Position numbers and translations under genes: made by a program. A stretch of DNA of 64,000 bases from Sphagnum compactum (lineage: Eukaryota > Bryophyta > Sphagnopsida > Sphagnales): NCBI GenBank assembly GCA_965153455.1, contig OZ234495.1:12892875-12956874 (forward strand), written 5' to 3'. The notes below the pieces were generated by a model. The model searched no databases. It was not told the DNA's origin and saw nothing but the letters and a program-made list of their open reading frames with translations. Each line of letters opens with the position of its first letter. The stretch's first letter is position 1. This document shows, piece by piece, positions 24,425 to 36,568 of this stretch.

Positions 24425-25373
24425 ATAATGTAATAGTGGAAGAATTGACCAAACCTGAATTTTTTATTTACATTTGCAAATATACATGTGCATGCCATAA
24501 CATTGTTATGTATTGTTATCTTACGAATTGTTTACTAAAATGTACATAATTAAAATGTCCTATTGTCAAAATCTTTGGGTGTTATTGATTCAATGTTTCA
24601 ATGTTATGTTCTTATATTTCTTTTTAATAAAGTTATTCATAAAGTTCATCGGTTAAGAGGTGAGGTTGACCAATTTTGGCATAATCAAGGATTGAACTTT
24701 GAAAGTTTTACAAATGAAATTGACAACAAATGAAACTAGTTTTTGCACCAAAATCAATGAAAAAACTAGTTTTGTCTTCTATTTTGCTTCTTCATCATGT
24801 ATGCATGAAAGAAATAGCATTTTCTTTGTTTTTACACAAGAGTTTTTGGCGTTCAAAATTGTTTGTTTCTTTTTTTTGTGAACACAAAATCAAATGTACA
24901 TGGCATGAGAGTAAAAATATAAAGGACTGAGAGTACATAAGTTGTTTTGTAACATTTCAATGAAGGCTTCAAAAAACTTCCAAAAGCAACAACCATAAAA
25001 GAAGTATGTGGAACATGGGTGTGGAGGAAGAGCATCAAGAAAAACAAAAAACGTTCGAGTAGCCAAGTTTTTTTCAAAGGAAAAATGAGATTTATGTTTT
25101 CAACCTTGAAACTATCTTATTTTTAAAAGTTGAAAAACATGGTGTTAGTAGATAGTGATGGTATAATAGCAATGTTATTTTTTATGACCATCATTCATTA
25201 AATATGAGCCTTTGGTCAACATTCTTGTTAATTTGTGACCTATTTTGATGTTTGCTTTGAAGTTCTATGAGTTTCTCCAAAAGTTGATTTGCACATGGTT
25301 AACACAAACGTTTTCTAGTGGACATCCTTCAAACCTAACACTTGTGTTAGATCTAACCCATGAGCCTTAAAAT
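24425..25373. other. AT-rich intergenic DNA
   Basis: No gene or clear repeat seen. Short open frames at 24699-24930 encode hydrophobic low-complexity sequence only. Confidence 0.5.
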
Positions 25374-25580
25374 ATGACTTACCCCAACCATCTTGCAATT
25401 CAACCTACAAATACATTATTGTCTACTCTCAATGATGCATTTATGAGAAAACACATCTTGCCACACTTGCCCATCATGCCTTCTAAGTTATGGCAAATTC
25501 ATGAAATAAACAAAACATGGTTTAAGGTTGTAGGTGAAAACATGCATGGGAATGCATTGAAAATTCCTTGGATATATTAG
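25374..25580 (+). pseudogene. F-box-like protein fragment
   Basis: An isolated 68-codon frame whose middle (DAFMRKHILPHLP, then PSKLWQIHEINKTWFKVVGE) resembles the N-terminal F-box pattern: a Leu-Pro turn, a short helix, then a Trp in the xxNKTWxxVV position. An F-box would normally be followed by a long repeat domain; here the frame ends at a stop (25578-25580) and no continuation is visible in any frame. Probably a truncated relic. The family call rests only on this short similarity. Confidence 0.35.
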
Positions 25581-26909
25581 AGATCATGCCTTCATGCCAT
25601 TGTAATGCATGGCATTGTGCAGTGGTCTCTTCAACATCCACTAACAAGAATTTGGAAATTATCAACTAAATAATTATTGACTAGTTTTAGTTGAAAAGAA
25701 CATACACAACAAAAAAATTGTAATCATTGCCTTAGACAAGTAACAAAAGACACAATCACAAGAGATGCCCACATGACATCAATTACATCAATAGTCATAA
25801 TGTTTTTGGTAATATAAGGATTTTTCATCCATTTTGCAAAATTGAGTTAGATGTGACTACCATGAGATTTATGATTATTTTTACAACTATAGGATATGTG
25901 ATCACATGATGCAATATGTACAATATGAATGTGACTACATCTAAATTTTGAACTATTTTTACAACTACAAAATGTGTAACCATTTGATGTTACATGTTAG
26001 TGTGTGAAGGGTTGTGATGGAGCCATGCGGCATTCTACGGTGGTTTACGTGGGGTTTTTATCATGACACGTTGTAAAATGCTACTACATGGCAATTTTGT
26101 AATGCATGAATTTTTTTAAATTTTTTTTGCAAAGATGTTATTAGAGGTTTGATAATCACATCATATCTTATATGGACATGTGGCATTTCCTATATAGTGA
26201 TGTAGTCATTTGAGACTATCATAGTCAAGCATTGGAAGTCACACTTGCAACTACATGAATGACTATGTGAGCTACAACCTTTATACGATTGTTCCATACC
26301 TTACACAACAATTATTATAAACATTGAATCCTTTGGTACCTAACCCAAATTAATTCGAATTACATGTCAAACAACACAAACATTTGTGCAAATAGGGATT
26401 CCAACATCAATCAATTAAATTTCTTATTTAAAGTAACTTTTTTTTTAATTGAAAAAGAAATACAACAAGGAAATGTGAACAATGAAATCCATCAAGCTTA
26501 TACACATGACATAATATTCAAAAGAAGTTCATGATTGTTTGCAACATCACATTTTCTTATAGCAATTTCATGTGACAAATAATTAACTAATTTTCCAACC
26601 ATTACCTTTCCATAATGTGAAGTGATTTTTCAATTGCTTCAAAAACAATTGTGCAAGTTCATCATTATAATCAATGAAAGGTTAAAAGGTGCATAGTAAA
26701 AGCACAAGCTACATATTTGTAATCCACAAATTAGCCCAATTTCAATAAACATTTAATGCATTATTATTCAACTTCAATTTTTATAATATTAAACCAAAAA
26801 AATAAAAAATAAAAAATTCCAAACATAATGAGACTTTAATTTCAAGTTTTATGCATTAACAAAGGAAATGGAATCCATACATTTTATTGACACGGAATAC
26901 CCATTGCTC
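25581..26909. other. AT-rich intergenic DNA
   Basis: No gene or strong repeat identified. 25850-26000 holds a loose duplication (gatgtgactac...tatgattattt / gaatgtgactac...gaactattt, each followed by ttacaactac). Confidence 0.45.
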
Positions 26910-27335
26910 AAAATAGACTTTGTTGAAGGCATTTAAATGTCTTTTGGTGATAATAAATCATATCCATTGATGTCTGTAAGTTCCTAAACAACATTTAAAA
27001 GCTTGAAAATTACATCCACTCCTCAAAACAAACTTGTTAGAGGTGTGTGAATATATTTTGAAATATTAAGTCATAATCATGGATGTCCATAAACTCCCAA
27101 ATAACATTTGGAGGTTTGAAAATTACCTCTCCCCACTAAAGTAAACTTGCAAAAGGAGTATGAATGTCTTTTAATGACATTAAATGATACTCATCAATGT
27201 CCATAGGCTTTCAAACAACATATGAAAGTCTAAAATTGCTTCCACCTTTTAAAACAAACATGTGAAAAATGTGTAAATGTATTTTGACGATGTTAAGTCA
27301 TAATCATGGATGTCCATAAGTTTTAAAACAACACC
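26910..27335. repeat. Minisatellite array 1: four ~114-bp units
   Basis: Units begin with aaaa(c/t)a(a/g)act at 26910, 27025, 27137 and 27251 (spacing 115, 112, 114). Shared segments: a cttgt...aggxxtxtgaatgt block, ttttgatgatattaa, atcatatcaatgtccataagt, caaacaacatttgaaagtttgaaaattacxtcca. The last unit is truncated and runs into the next array. Confidence 0.75.
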
Positions 27336-27875
27336 TTTGATGTGAAAAAATTGGGCTTTGTAAGGTACATTTGAAATGAATTAAAACCTTTTGAAGGTGA
27401 CTATTTTATTGGGCACATTTGATGTTGAAAGATGGGCTTCCTAGGATACATTTGAGTTGAATTAAACTTTTTGAATGTCTATATTTGGGGGCACCTTTGA
27501 TGTGAAAAATTTAAATTTCATAAGATACATTTGGATTTAATTAAAACACCTTGAAGGTGACCACTTTACTTGGCACCTTTTATCTTTAATAAAATGGCCT
27601 TCTAGGGTACATTTGAGTTCAATTAAAACCTTTTGAAGGTTTGTAGTTTAGGGGGGCACCTTTTATGTGGAAAAATGGGTTTCATATGTACATTTGAATT
27701 GAATAAAAACCTTTTGAAGATGATTATTCTACTTGGGACATCTTTTAATGTGAAAAAATATGGTGTTATAAAGTACATTTGAGTTGAATTAAAACCTTTT
27801 GAAGGTTTGTGACATAATTGGCACTTTTGATGTGTAAAAAATTGGCTATGTAGGGTACATTTGAATTGATGCGGA
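27333..27875. repeat. Minisatellite array 2: seven ~80-bp units
   Basis: Units begin with ggcacctttgatgtg-like sequence at about 27333, 27412, 27490, 27571, 27655, 27736 and 27817 (spacing 78-84). Each carries tacatttgagttgaatta and usually aaaccttttgaaggt. The unit is unrelated to arrays 1 and 3. Confidence 0.8.
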
Positions 27876-27910
27876 ACTAGTTTAGGGTTTACAACACACT
27901 TGGCAAGTTT

Positions 27911-28130
27911 GTTTCAACCATTTGAGTTTTGTTGTGATGAAAAGAAGTCTGCCCTAATGCAATTGAAGTATGTTTCAACCATTTTAGCTTTGTTAGGACA
28001 ACATAAGGTTTGCCTTAATGAATTTGAATCATGTTTCAACCATTTCCATTTTGTTTGGAAATTAATTGAGGACTACCATACCTTAATTGTGGTTTGTTTG
28101 AACCATTTGAAGACTATTTCCAGGTTTTGA
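27911..28130. repeat. Minisatellite array 3: four ~61-bp units
   Basis: Units begin gtttcaaccattt at 27911, 27972, 28033 and, as gtttgaaccattt, 28096 (spacing 61, 61, 63), followed by a ttttgtt block and a ttaatgxaattgaa block. The open frame 27900-28130 runs through it, but the period is not a multiple of three and the protein is not repetitive in one frame, so I do not call it a gene. Confidence 0.75.
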
Positions 28131-30157
28131 ACTTTAATATGACCATATGATTATGCATGAAAAATAAATAAAAATTTGAATTGCAATTTTTTGGTTTAAC
28201 ACAAAAATCTTAGATCTTGTGACCAATTTGCAGTGACAAGTTGTGATCCAAAGAGGCTATGCATTTGTGTTAAGAGGGGGGTTTTGTGAATTTTTTTTGT
28301 GTATGCATGGCTAATGATGATGAATAATTTCATGTGGTTTTACAAGCATCTAGGTTTGATCTAGATGAAATAGATGAAATGTCATCTAGTCACCATTTGT
28401 AAAGGTCTTGAGGAAGGAAAAATAGTTGTGAGTTTTTATGGAATCATTCCATTTGAATTCATGGCCACAAATTATGTTCGGCATTTTGTGACATATCGAA
28501 AATAGACATGAAGTAGGTGAACAACTTGTATTTAGCCTTATGCGGAAACAAGTATATGTAGACATGATGACTTATCCCAATATTATTTTTAAAAGGACTT
28601 TAAAGGATTGATTCCATGACACTTTGAAAAAGTTGACAATTGAAACATCCAATGACGATGGGAATGAGGAAACCATGTTGAAGAGTGGAAAGCTCTTGGC
28701 ACAAATGAAGGCAATAAATGGACATGCCACTTGGAATGTTTTTAAAAGGTGGAAAAACGTGATTGACGAAACACTTATTTTACCTTTAACACCGAGGCCT
28801 CCTACTTTCTTATGGTTTATGAATTGTTTATAAATGAATTAACATTTATTCCATCATCTAGTTTGGGCTTAGTTTGGCATGTAGTTTGAGTGGGAAGGCA
28901 TAGACGAAGGTGAAAGTGTTACAATCATAGTTCAATAAATTTGCTAACATAAAATGGGAAATGATGGTCAACAATGAGGATCAAATAGTTGTAATCAAAA
29001 CATAGATGGTGGTTAAAATAAAGGAAAAGAAACAAGTGAAGTTTTGTAATCTTAAAACAACTAAAGATTTCAAAGTTTTGACAAAATAAAAGATTTATGC
29101 AAAGGTTAAAAAAATAATTTTAACAATAAGTTCTCATCCTAATCATAATCAATTAGGTTTTCAATCTCGTTGGGTGAAAGCACGGTAAAGTGTACAACTA
29201 AAAATATTTGCCAGTTTACTTGTCAAGTGAACAAAAAGTAAGACCAAAACCCATCACAAAATTATTATACATTCAATTTTTTTAGTTGAATGATAAATAA
29301 TAAGATACTTCTTCATTATTACACATTAATTTTTTAAAATTTTCATTCTAAAAGTAAATTTCAAGTAGATCTTTCTAAATGTAAGTAGTTTTTAAAACCT
29401 ACTTTTTACAATGTAAGATTTGATTCAATTATGTGTTAAGTATATTCTACCAAAGAGAAAGTAGATTTGTTTTTTGGTGATGCCCTTGAATATACAATGA
29501 TTTTTATGCTATAACTTTGTACATGTATATTTCATTAAATTTTTTAATGAAAAAGTAGGTTTGAACACCATATTGATTAGTTAATTTCAAACGTATTTAT
29601 TCCCTACTTTTATAATTCCAATGTTTTTGAAATTTTGTAGTTAATTTACAATAAACCCAACTAAAGGCTCAATAGTTTCATAATGAAATTTAAGTAAATT
29701 TTAAAAGTATTTTCTTGTGTTTTTGTGAAAAACTACATCTATTTAAATTTTTTATTTTTTTGTCAACTTTTTTTATATACTTTACCATGTTTTCACCCAA
29801 TTGCCAATGATCTCATATGTGAAGTTGAGGTAACATTTATGCATGAAGTTAATTAGAATAGTTGTAATTAGGAACAAATGATTATACTTTTCCTTTGTGT
29901 CCATAATCAAAATGTTTCATTAATCTTCTCCAATTTTGTTTCAACTCCCCAATTCCCCGTCCACCTTCACTTTATACCTTGCATGCACTTTATTAAATGC
30001 CTACACTACGCCTAGTCATGCCCAAAGGCAAGTTTGTGCCTCCCAAACTACCATATAACAAACATTTCTTGCCGATATGACATCATGGGTTTTTCAATAA
30101 ATATTATAAGTACTCATTTATGCATATAAAAAAATCACATTAATTTTTGTTTAGGTT
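28131..30157. other. AT-rich intergenic DNA
   Basis: No gene supported. A 69-codon frame at 28624-28833 (from GAAAAAGTTG) has normal-looking composition but no family motif and no continuation. The rest is AT-rich with nothing I can name. Confidence 0.5.
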
Positions 30158-30363
30158 CGATTTGTGTAAGACATGTTCACATCATGGAAGGGGCCAATAT
30201 ACTTGTTATCCAGGTAAATGAACAATCCATGGTGGTCCAAAACCATCATGTTGTTCATATAATACATGTTTTTAGGCTTGTTGAACCATGACCTATGGAT
30301 GACATTGTTTTAAGGTTTGTGGATTTCGATGAAAGTTCCATTGATGAATTCGATACAACCTTA
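30158..30363 (-). pseudogene. PIF/Harbinger-type DDE transposase fragment
   Basis: Read on the minus strand from 30360 to 30158, one frame gives the typical central region of plant PIF/Harbinger transposases with a single internal stop (TAA, just after EIHKP). It starts with GCIEFINGTFIEIHKP, where active enzymes have an Asp in place of the Asn (xxxDGTxIxI), and continues to VLDHHGLFIYLDNKYIGPFHD, which matches the second catalytic Asp region and the GSxHD motif. Another stop lies immediately upstream (30361-30363). Coding-like DNA continues to about 30550 in broken frames. An inactive transposon relic; ends and inverted repeats were not found. Confidence 0.7.
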
Positions 30364-33300
30364 AAACTTGAAGATGTGTGTACCAAAGGTAGCCTATTAA
30401 ATCTCATTGCCTATGTTTCATTAATGTAGGATGCAATGAAAATTAGATCATCATGTATTACATTCTTGTTCCATTTCCATAGGAATGCATTACACATGAC
30501 TATGTTGTCATGTTTCATGTACAAGATGAATTAAAATAATCGTTGCTTTTGGCTCAATTCAATTGATTGCCTTGTCACAATGTGAGCCTCATTAGTGGAT
30601 TTCACATGTGGGCATGGATAGTGGGGACCGCTAATGAACTAGTTCATCAAACTTTGACGAATTGAAGTTTGTTAAAATCTTGAATAAACTTAAAGTTTCT
30701 TGCATTGTGGTGAACACATCGCAAACACCCACATCTTAGTCTATTGATTGCCCAACATTTATTTTAGCTCATTTGTATTTAGTAACTTGAATGAGCCATG
30801 GTAGGTGTATATTTTACTCAAAATTGTTCTTTGCCTATTAACAAAACAAAACAAGTTGTACTTTCAATAATATTTACAACACATACATTTTGTTATTTCA
30901 ACCCTTTCAAATTCTGTTGTAGATTGCATTCACACATTTTTATCATTACTATATTATTTCATTATTTCATAGATTTTGGATTATTCTTGATAATTAGAAT
31001 CTATGATTAACTTTAAATGATTTCAATTTAGAAAACACAATAGTTTCATAGTTTACTCACTAATTTTTCATTAATATTCTATTATTATTATTACTTAGAA
31101 TTGAACACATCAAACATCTGTAGTATAAAGTGTAGAAATCAAAAATGAAAAAATGTGATTCAAAGCCCAACATAACTGTAAACTACATACTATGTTTCTA
31201 TCACATTTTCTAGCAACTCTCTAAATCTGTGTAGAAAAACTTCCTCCTCACTTCATCACAATCAAGATCTAAATCCTAATTCCTTCCCCTTCAAAAGTAA
31301 TTCGAAATTCAAAACTAAACAAATGTCTTAATCCTATCTTATTGAATTTCTACCATTCACTAGCTAGGTAACAAGTTAGCACCTACAACTACAGTTATGA
31401 ACACCATTTGATATTGCATCCTTTGAAACATCTTTTCATTACTATTTGAAAAGGAACTATGCTTACATTTTTAAAAAAAAGAACCATAAGACACATAACT
31501 AGTTCTTGATTTTTCATGTTTTAATGTCAAAATCTGTTCTAATGTTGTAAATTTCTTTAATGTGTTTGGATGAAAATGTTTATAATATATTATGGAACAT
31601 GTGAAATTATTTGGAATGAATGTAATGAGGATAAAATATTATTTAAAAACGTTAATTAAACATTGTAACCAATGTTTTAAAAAAAAATTGTTTAATGAAC
31701 TCCTAAAGGCAAAAATGTCCATGGATGGTACCATTAAAAACCACTTCAAGGAATTCCTTGAATGATAAAACTAGCCAAATCATATTCTTGGTTGTTTTCA
31801 TTTAATCGTTTTTCCAATTATACATTTATTTTTTCTCACATTTATATATTGCATGCAAAAATATATGGCCTAAAATATTTGTTGGAATAAACAAAATGGG
31901 AATCACTACAATTCTTTTCCTAACGACAATGGCTATTTTCATAATCACGTTCGTAAAATTTTGAAATTCATAATTAAAATATTCCTACTGAATTAATTAC
32001 TTAAAAATTCAAATAAAATACCATAAAAAATCTTAAAATTCTAATTCCCAAGAAAAAAAATCAAAACATGTTTGAAATTTATATTCCTCACTAAAAAGTT
32101 TAAGGAAAGGAAACAACATTACATTCTTAAAATGTTTTCAAAATGTAATGATTAAGAACATCAAAATAAAAAATATTTTTCATATTATTAAAATTTGAAA
32201 ATCTATACAAGCTAGTAAATGTAGTCACCAAGTTTTATTAATGAAAATCGTTGTTTAATCATTCTTTATACTTTAAAAAAGTTCAATGGGTCTAATGTTT
32301 AGTTGTACCACCCAAGAATGCTTTTTCTTAAATGAATTAAAAAAAACTTGAAAATGACATAATTTTGAGAAGATTCTTTCAACATATCTTCACATAATTG
32401 TATAATGCAATGTATTTATGGGCCATAAATTTTTTAAAAGGTCTTTTGCAACTTACAAATGAAATATTTCACATATGTTTCAAAAATATTTTAAAATAAT
32501 TAGCAATCACCCAAGTCCTTGTTCAAGGTGTGCCCTTGATTTTTTTATTCATGAATGTACCATTATCAAAAATGTTCATGTCCTATAAGGCATCATTGCT
32601 AGAAGAAACCATGGAACACAAGAAAAAACCTAAATAGAACCCTAGAAAAACTCCAAAAAAGGTCCCAAAAAACCCTAAAAGGAACCCCTACAAAAGTCCT
32701 CAAAACCCTTTAAAACAAGCTTCAAAAGAAAGCTTTTAAAAAACCCTAAAAAAAAGTTCTAAAAAAAATCGTCAAAAGAACGTTAAAAAAAAATCTAACA
32801 AAAAACCTAAAAGTAGCAAGAAAAAAACAAAAATGCTAAAAGAAACAAAAAGGAACAAAAAGTAAAAAAAATAAAAATAAAGGGACAAACTAAGATCAAA
32901 AAAATTCTCACAAATGAAAATGTTGTGATATTAATAACCTTACAAGAACAAAGTTGGAGAAGCCTCAAATGGGTGACAAAAATAAATGGAGTTGCCACAA
33001 GTGAAAATGAGAAAAAAAAGGAGGAGTGGAATAGTCCATTTATCTAATTCTATATAAAAACAACCCTAAAACTCATCCTATATAATCAATCCGTAGAGCA
33101 AAACTCTAAAATAACTTTGTAATGAGAACAATTAAAAAAAATTGCACGAAAAAAAATTATAAACCCTCAAGTGAAAGCCTCAACAAAAAAATAAAATAAA
33201 ATGTCAAAAAAAAAATTTCAAAATTTATTTCATCCCCTATTTTCATCACTAGTTCTGCAGTTTTTCACCTTGTCTTTTTTGTTGGCAAGTTTGTTTTTTG

Positions 33301-33480
33301 ATAATAGAGTGATCCATGATGAAGTCACCCTGTCTTTCACCCTGTCTTTGGGCCTGCTTTCACCCTCTATCCAATCTCTTTTCAGTGGTACATGCAAAGT
33401 AGTGAAATTTTATTAAATCTCAGTACGAAATATTGAAACTCAGCATTTAATGCACAAACAAGGTTTGAGGGTAGAATTGT
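30364..33480. other. AT-rich intergenic DNA, no intact gene
   Basis: 30364-30550 may be the decayed upstream part of the transposase relic. 32620-32830 is an A-rich stretch with repeated aaaccctaaaa/aaaagtcct words, resembling degenerate telomere-like sequence. 33327-33370 repeats caccctgtcttt two to three times. Open frames are short and biased. Confidence 0.5.
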
Positions 33481-33481
33481 A

Positions 33482-33613
33482 GTAGTTGTTGTACAGGTGA
33501 GGTAGTAGGAGCAACGATAATGTACGTACATGTGTAACTTAAGTGTTACTACACACATTATTAGTAGTTGTACAGGTAGGAGCAACGAGAATATATACAT
33601 GTGTAACATAAGT
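33482..33613. repeat. Imperfect ~75-bp direct duplication
   Basis: agtagttgt...gtacagg...taggagcaacga followed by tacatgtgtaac(t/a)taagtg occurs at about 33482-33543 and again at 33561-33613; the second copy has lost an internal gtgaggtagta-like segment. Confidence 0.6.
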
Positions 33614-33633
33614 GGAGGTGCTCAGTAAAAAGG

Positions 33634-33868
33634 AAAAGACAGGTTGAAACTCAGTTCACCACCAAAATTGATGGAAAAAGGAAAGACAGGTTGAAACTCA
33701 GTTCACCACCAAAATTGATGGAAAACGGAAAGACAGGTTGAAACTCAGTTCACCACCAAAATTGATGGAAAAAGGAAAGACAGGTTGAAACTCAGTTCAC
33801 CACCAAAATTGATGGAAAAAGGAAAGACAGGTTGAAACTCAGTTCACCACCAAAATTGATGGAAAAAC
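33634..33868. repeat. Five near-identical 47-bp tandem units
   Basis: The word gacaggttgaaactcagttc recurs exactly every 47 bases at 33638, 33685, 33732, 33779 and 33826, followed each time by accaccaaaattgatggaaaa. Only one or two differences between units are visible (aaaag versus aacgg), so the array is young or homogenised. It lies about 260 bases upstream of the methyltransferase start codon. Confidence 0.9.
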
Positions 33869-34039
33869 TGGTTGGTTTGGGTTCCAGTTAGTTATTTTGC
33901 TTTTCTAAAATTTTCATTCCCAGTTACACGTGTTATTTTTATGCCGAAACTGGCCTTTCTCGGCCTTTGATCGCGAGACTTTACTGATAACTCTAATTTG
34001 TTGACAAGTTGAGAACCCTAAAATCATTGTTGTTGTTCC

Positions 34040-34076
34040 ATGGCTTCAGTTTAGGGTTTAGGGTTTAGGGTTTGGG
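34040..34076 (+). promoter_or_regulatory. Telo-box cluster with a 4-codon upstream ORF
   Basis: Three to four tandem TTTAGGG units at 34050-34076 end 53 bases before the methyltransferase ATG. Telo-boxes are known plant promoter elements of housekeeping and translation-related genes. A minimal ORF (ATG 34040, Met-Ala-Ser-Val, stop TAG 34052-34054) terminates inside the first telomeric unit; it would be an upstream ORF if the transcript begins before 34040. Confidence 0.5.
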
Positions 34077-34128
34077 TAAGGAACTATGTAGTAGGATTCG
34101 GTGCTCTCAAAGGTCCGCTTGCTTGGCG

Positions 34129-36549
34129 ATGATGGAGCCTGCTCTGTTCTCAGCTGCAAATCTGTTTGACGCGCACTCCTCTGGTACCTTCTTCTTCTTC
34201 TTCTTCCTTCCTTTCTTCCTTCCCTCAGCCTCATCCGTTCCTTCTATGATGTATGGTGTCTTCCACCACCGTGCATTGTTTCTTTGTTTCTTTGTTTATT
34301 GCAACATGTAGCATCGGTAATAAAGCAAGCAAGCCGTGCAAGTGAGATGATGGTAATCCATCGGCACCTCCTCCTCCTCCTCCTCCTCATGGCGACGACA
34401 GTCTTGTTGTTCTTTGAAATGCAAAATGATGTGAGATGGGAAGGTTGGGGGGAATTGTATCCTCCCGGGGGATGTTTGTGTGTGCACAGATGACTCTGGT
34501 GGTTCAGAATCGGAGAACGGCTTTGTTCAGCGAGATCATGCATTTCCTGGTGGCATGGTAACTCCTCTGAAGCTCATTGCGAACGGGCTTCTAGGGTTTA
34601 AGTAGTTGCTTTTGTTTGCAGGAACAACTTTTTTCTTTTAGAGATCCATGAGGTTGAGATCATGAGGTATACACACAAGTTCCAACTACCTGCTGCAGCT
34701 GAATCCCTACAATGAAGTACTATGCATGAAGAATCAGAAGTGATACAACTTAGCATTGTACCCTTAGGAGATCTGCCTTGGTTTTGTAGAAGCTGGCCTG
34801 TGAAAATCACTGCTGTCTCGGTTTCTTAGGAGGAGTTGAGGGTGCTGGATGCTTGCTCATGTGGAGGAGACAGTGGTGTTTTACTTTTTTTGTTTTTACA
34901 TGCACATGATGGTTGTAATTTCAGGTGCTACAGATCCGAGAATTTGAGTTCCACCAAGTGAATGCCAATCTACTGTGGCCTGGAACTTGCATGTTTTCAG
35001 AGTGGCTATTCAATCACCTGGGTTTACTTAATGGGCGCCGAATTCTGGAGCTTGGCAGGTTGAGACTATTGTTCTCTGTTATTCATTGCTGTTGCCCTCT
35101 CTGCCTAGATGCATGTGCGTATTCCAAGGACCTTGAATGGTGTGGGTTGACTGTCTGGTATAGCTGCTGGTGGTAGAGTTTGGCAGTAGCAACACATTTT
35201 ATCATGGGTTTTTTCTGCTGGTGGTAGAGTTTGGCAGTAGCAACACATTTTATCATGGGTTTTTTCTTTCTTGGTATAAACCTGTCAGTACTTCAGAAGA
35301 AATTATCTCTGATATGATGTTGCAGTGGGACAGGAGCACTGACTATTTTCCTGAAGAAAGCTTTCGATCTTGATATTACCACCTCTGACTATGATGATGA
35401 AGAGATAGAACACAACATTGCCTTCAATTGTCAAGCTAACAGGGTTGCTGTGTCTCCTCACATTAGACGTGAGCACTTTCTACCTTCCCTGATTGTCAAG
35501 CTGCTCCCTCTCTCTTTTTCAAATTTGCAGTCTTTCAAAATTACCTGTCCAAGTGTGGAACTCTTGTAGTATTGAAGGTGCCATCGATAACTTAACCTAC
35601 TTGAGTCTGAAATGCTCTGAACATCTCTTGACTGGCTCTCTGTCATAGGAAGTGCTGTTGCATGATTTCAAAGAAACAAAGATAGCTGCTTTGGCAAACT
35701 TGGGTTGTCATTCACTGAAAAACTTGCGTATTTTGTGGTTTTCAGTAATTAGTTGGTTCGTGAGCTGTTTACCAATGCAGGAACCAGAAACTATTTGACA
35801 TGCATCCGTACTTCACATGCATCGGGGTTGAGCCTGAATATCTGCTCAGCACTCTTGCCTAAATATCTGTGGGAATGGCAGATACATGGGGTGATGACTT
35901 TCCAGTTGATAAGCCAGACTGGGATCTGATTCTCGCAAGTGATATTTTGCTTTGTAAGCTCTATGACCTTGGTTTCCTCAGGTCTGGTAAACTTTGTACT
36001 GGATGAGAAGAATCTGATTTGTGACACTGCCAAAATGGAACTCAAATTTCTTTCTTTGGTGTGTTTTTAGCTAATTGAAGTGAGGTTGACTAGGTTGTAA
36101 AACAAGCTCAAAGCTTGCAGGATGACACGCTAGTAGTTTTGCTGACAGCATATTGAAGCATATGATTTTGGTGGGCTGGAACAGATGTGAAGCAATACCC
36201 AAACCTGATTACAACACTTACCTTCCTCTTACTCAGATGGAACCCTCAATGTACATTGGGGGAAACTCAAAATGCTTCACACCATATTGACCAAGGAGAG
36301 GGTAAGGAAGTTCTCTATGAAGCAAAGTCTGCAGATACAGATGTCAAGGAAGAATCTGAGGGCCAAAGAAAGACAAAAATTATTGCTGTTCCCACCACTC
36401 TTCCAAAACCATGCTTCTTGATGAGTTGGCGACGAAGGATTCCCAAACAAGACGAAGATGTTTTCTTCAATGGCTGTAGAGCAGCAGGTTTGTGCGTGAT
36501 CAATTATGGCTCATGTGTGTACTGTATCTCACCAAACTGTGAACAATAA
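34129..36549 (+). CDS. METTL21/23-type (Methyltransf_16) lysine methyltransferase-like protein
   Basis: Predicted S-adenosylmethionine-dependent protein methyltransferase; substrate unknown. Exons: 34129-34183, 34490-34557, 34925-35058, 35326-35468, 35882-35953, 36185-36549 (stop TAA), 278 aa. The frame is preserved across all five GT-AG introns. Residues about 42-60 (REFEFHQVNANLLWPGT) are the family N-terminal signature. SAM-binding motif I is ILELGSGTGAL (residues about 81-91, split by intron 3), followed by the acidic loop TTSDYDD. DWDLILASDILLYV matches the post-motif II region and KPCFLMSWRRRIPKQDE the C-terminal block. The start ATG (34129) is followed by a second in-frame ATG at 34132. 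One oddity: after TLTFLL the usual LK-containing segment reads LRWNPQC. A minisatellite begins 20 bases after the stop. Residues and layout match plant homologues I know; the assignment to a specific METTL subgroup is less certain. Confidence 0.87.
35164..35265. repeat. Perfect 51-bp tandem duplication in intron 3 of the methyltransferase gene
   Basis: The 51 bases 35164-35214 (starting ctgctggtggtagag) are repeated without visible change at 35215-35265. They lie 60 bases upstream of the exon 4 acceptor and do not alter the reading frame of the mRNA. Confidence 0.9.
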
Positions 36550-36568
36550 TATTCAGTTACTGGCTGGA

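Noticed and set aside
27900-28130. 76-codon plus frame as a repeat protein
   Set aside because: It crosses a 61-bp minisatellite whose period is not a multiple of three and has no continuation or start context.
33634-33868. CRISPR-like appearance of the 47-bp repeat
   Set aside because: Units are directly adjacent with no unique spacers, and this is a plant nuclear sequence.
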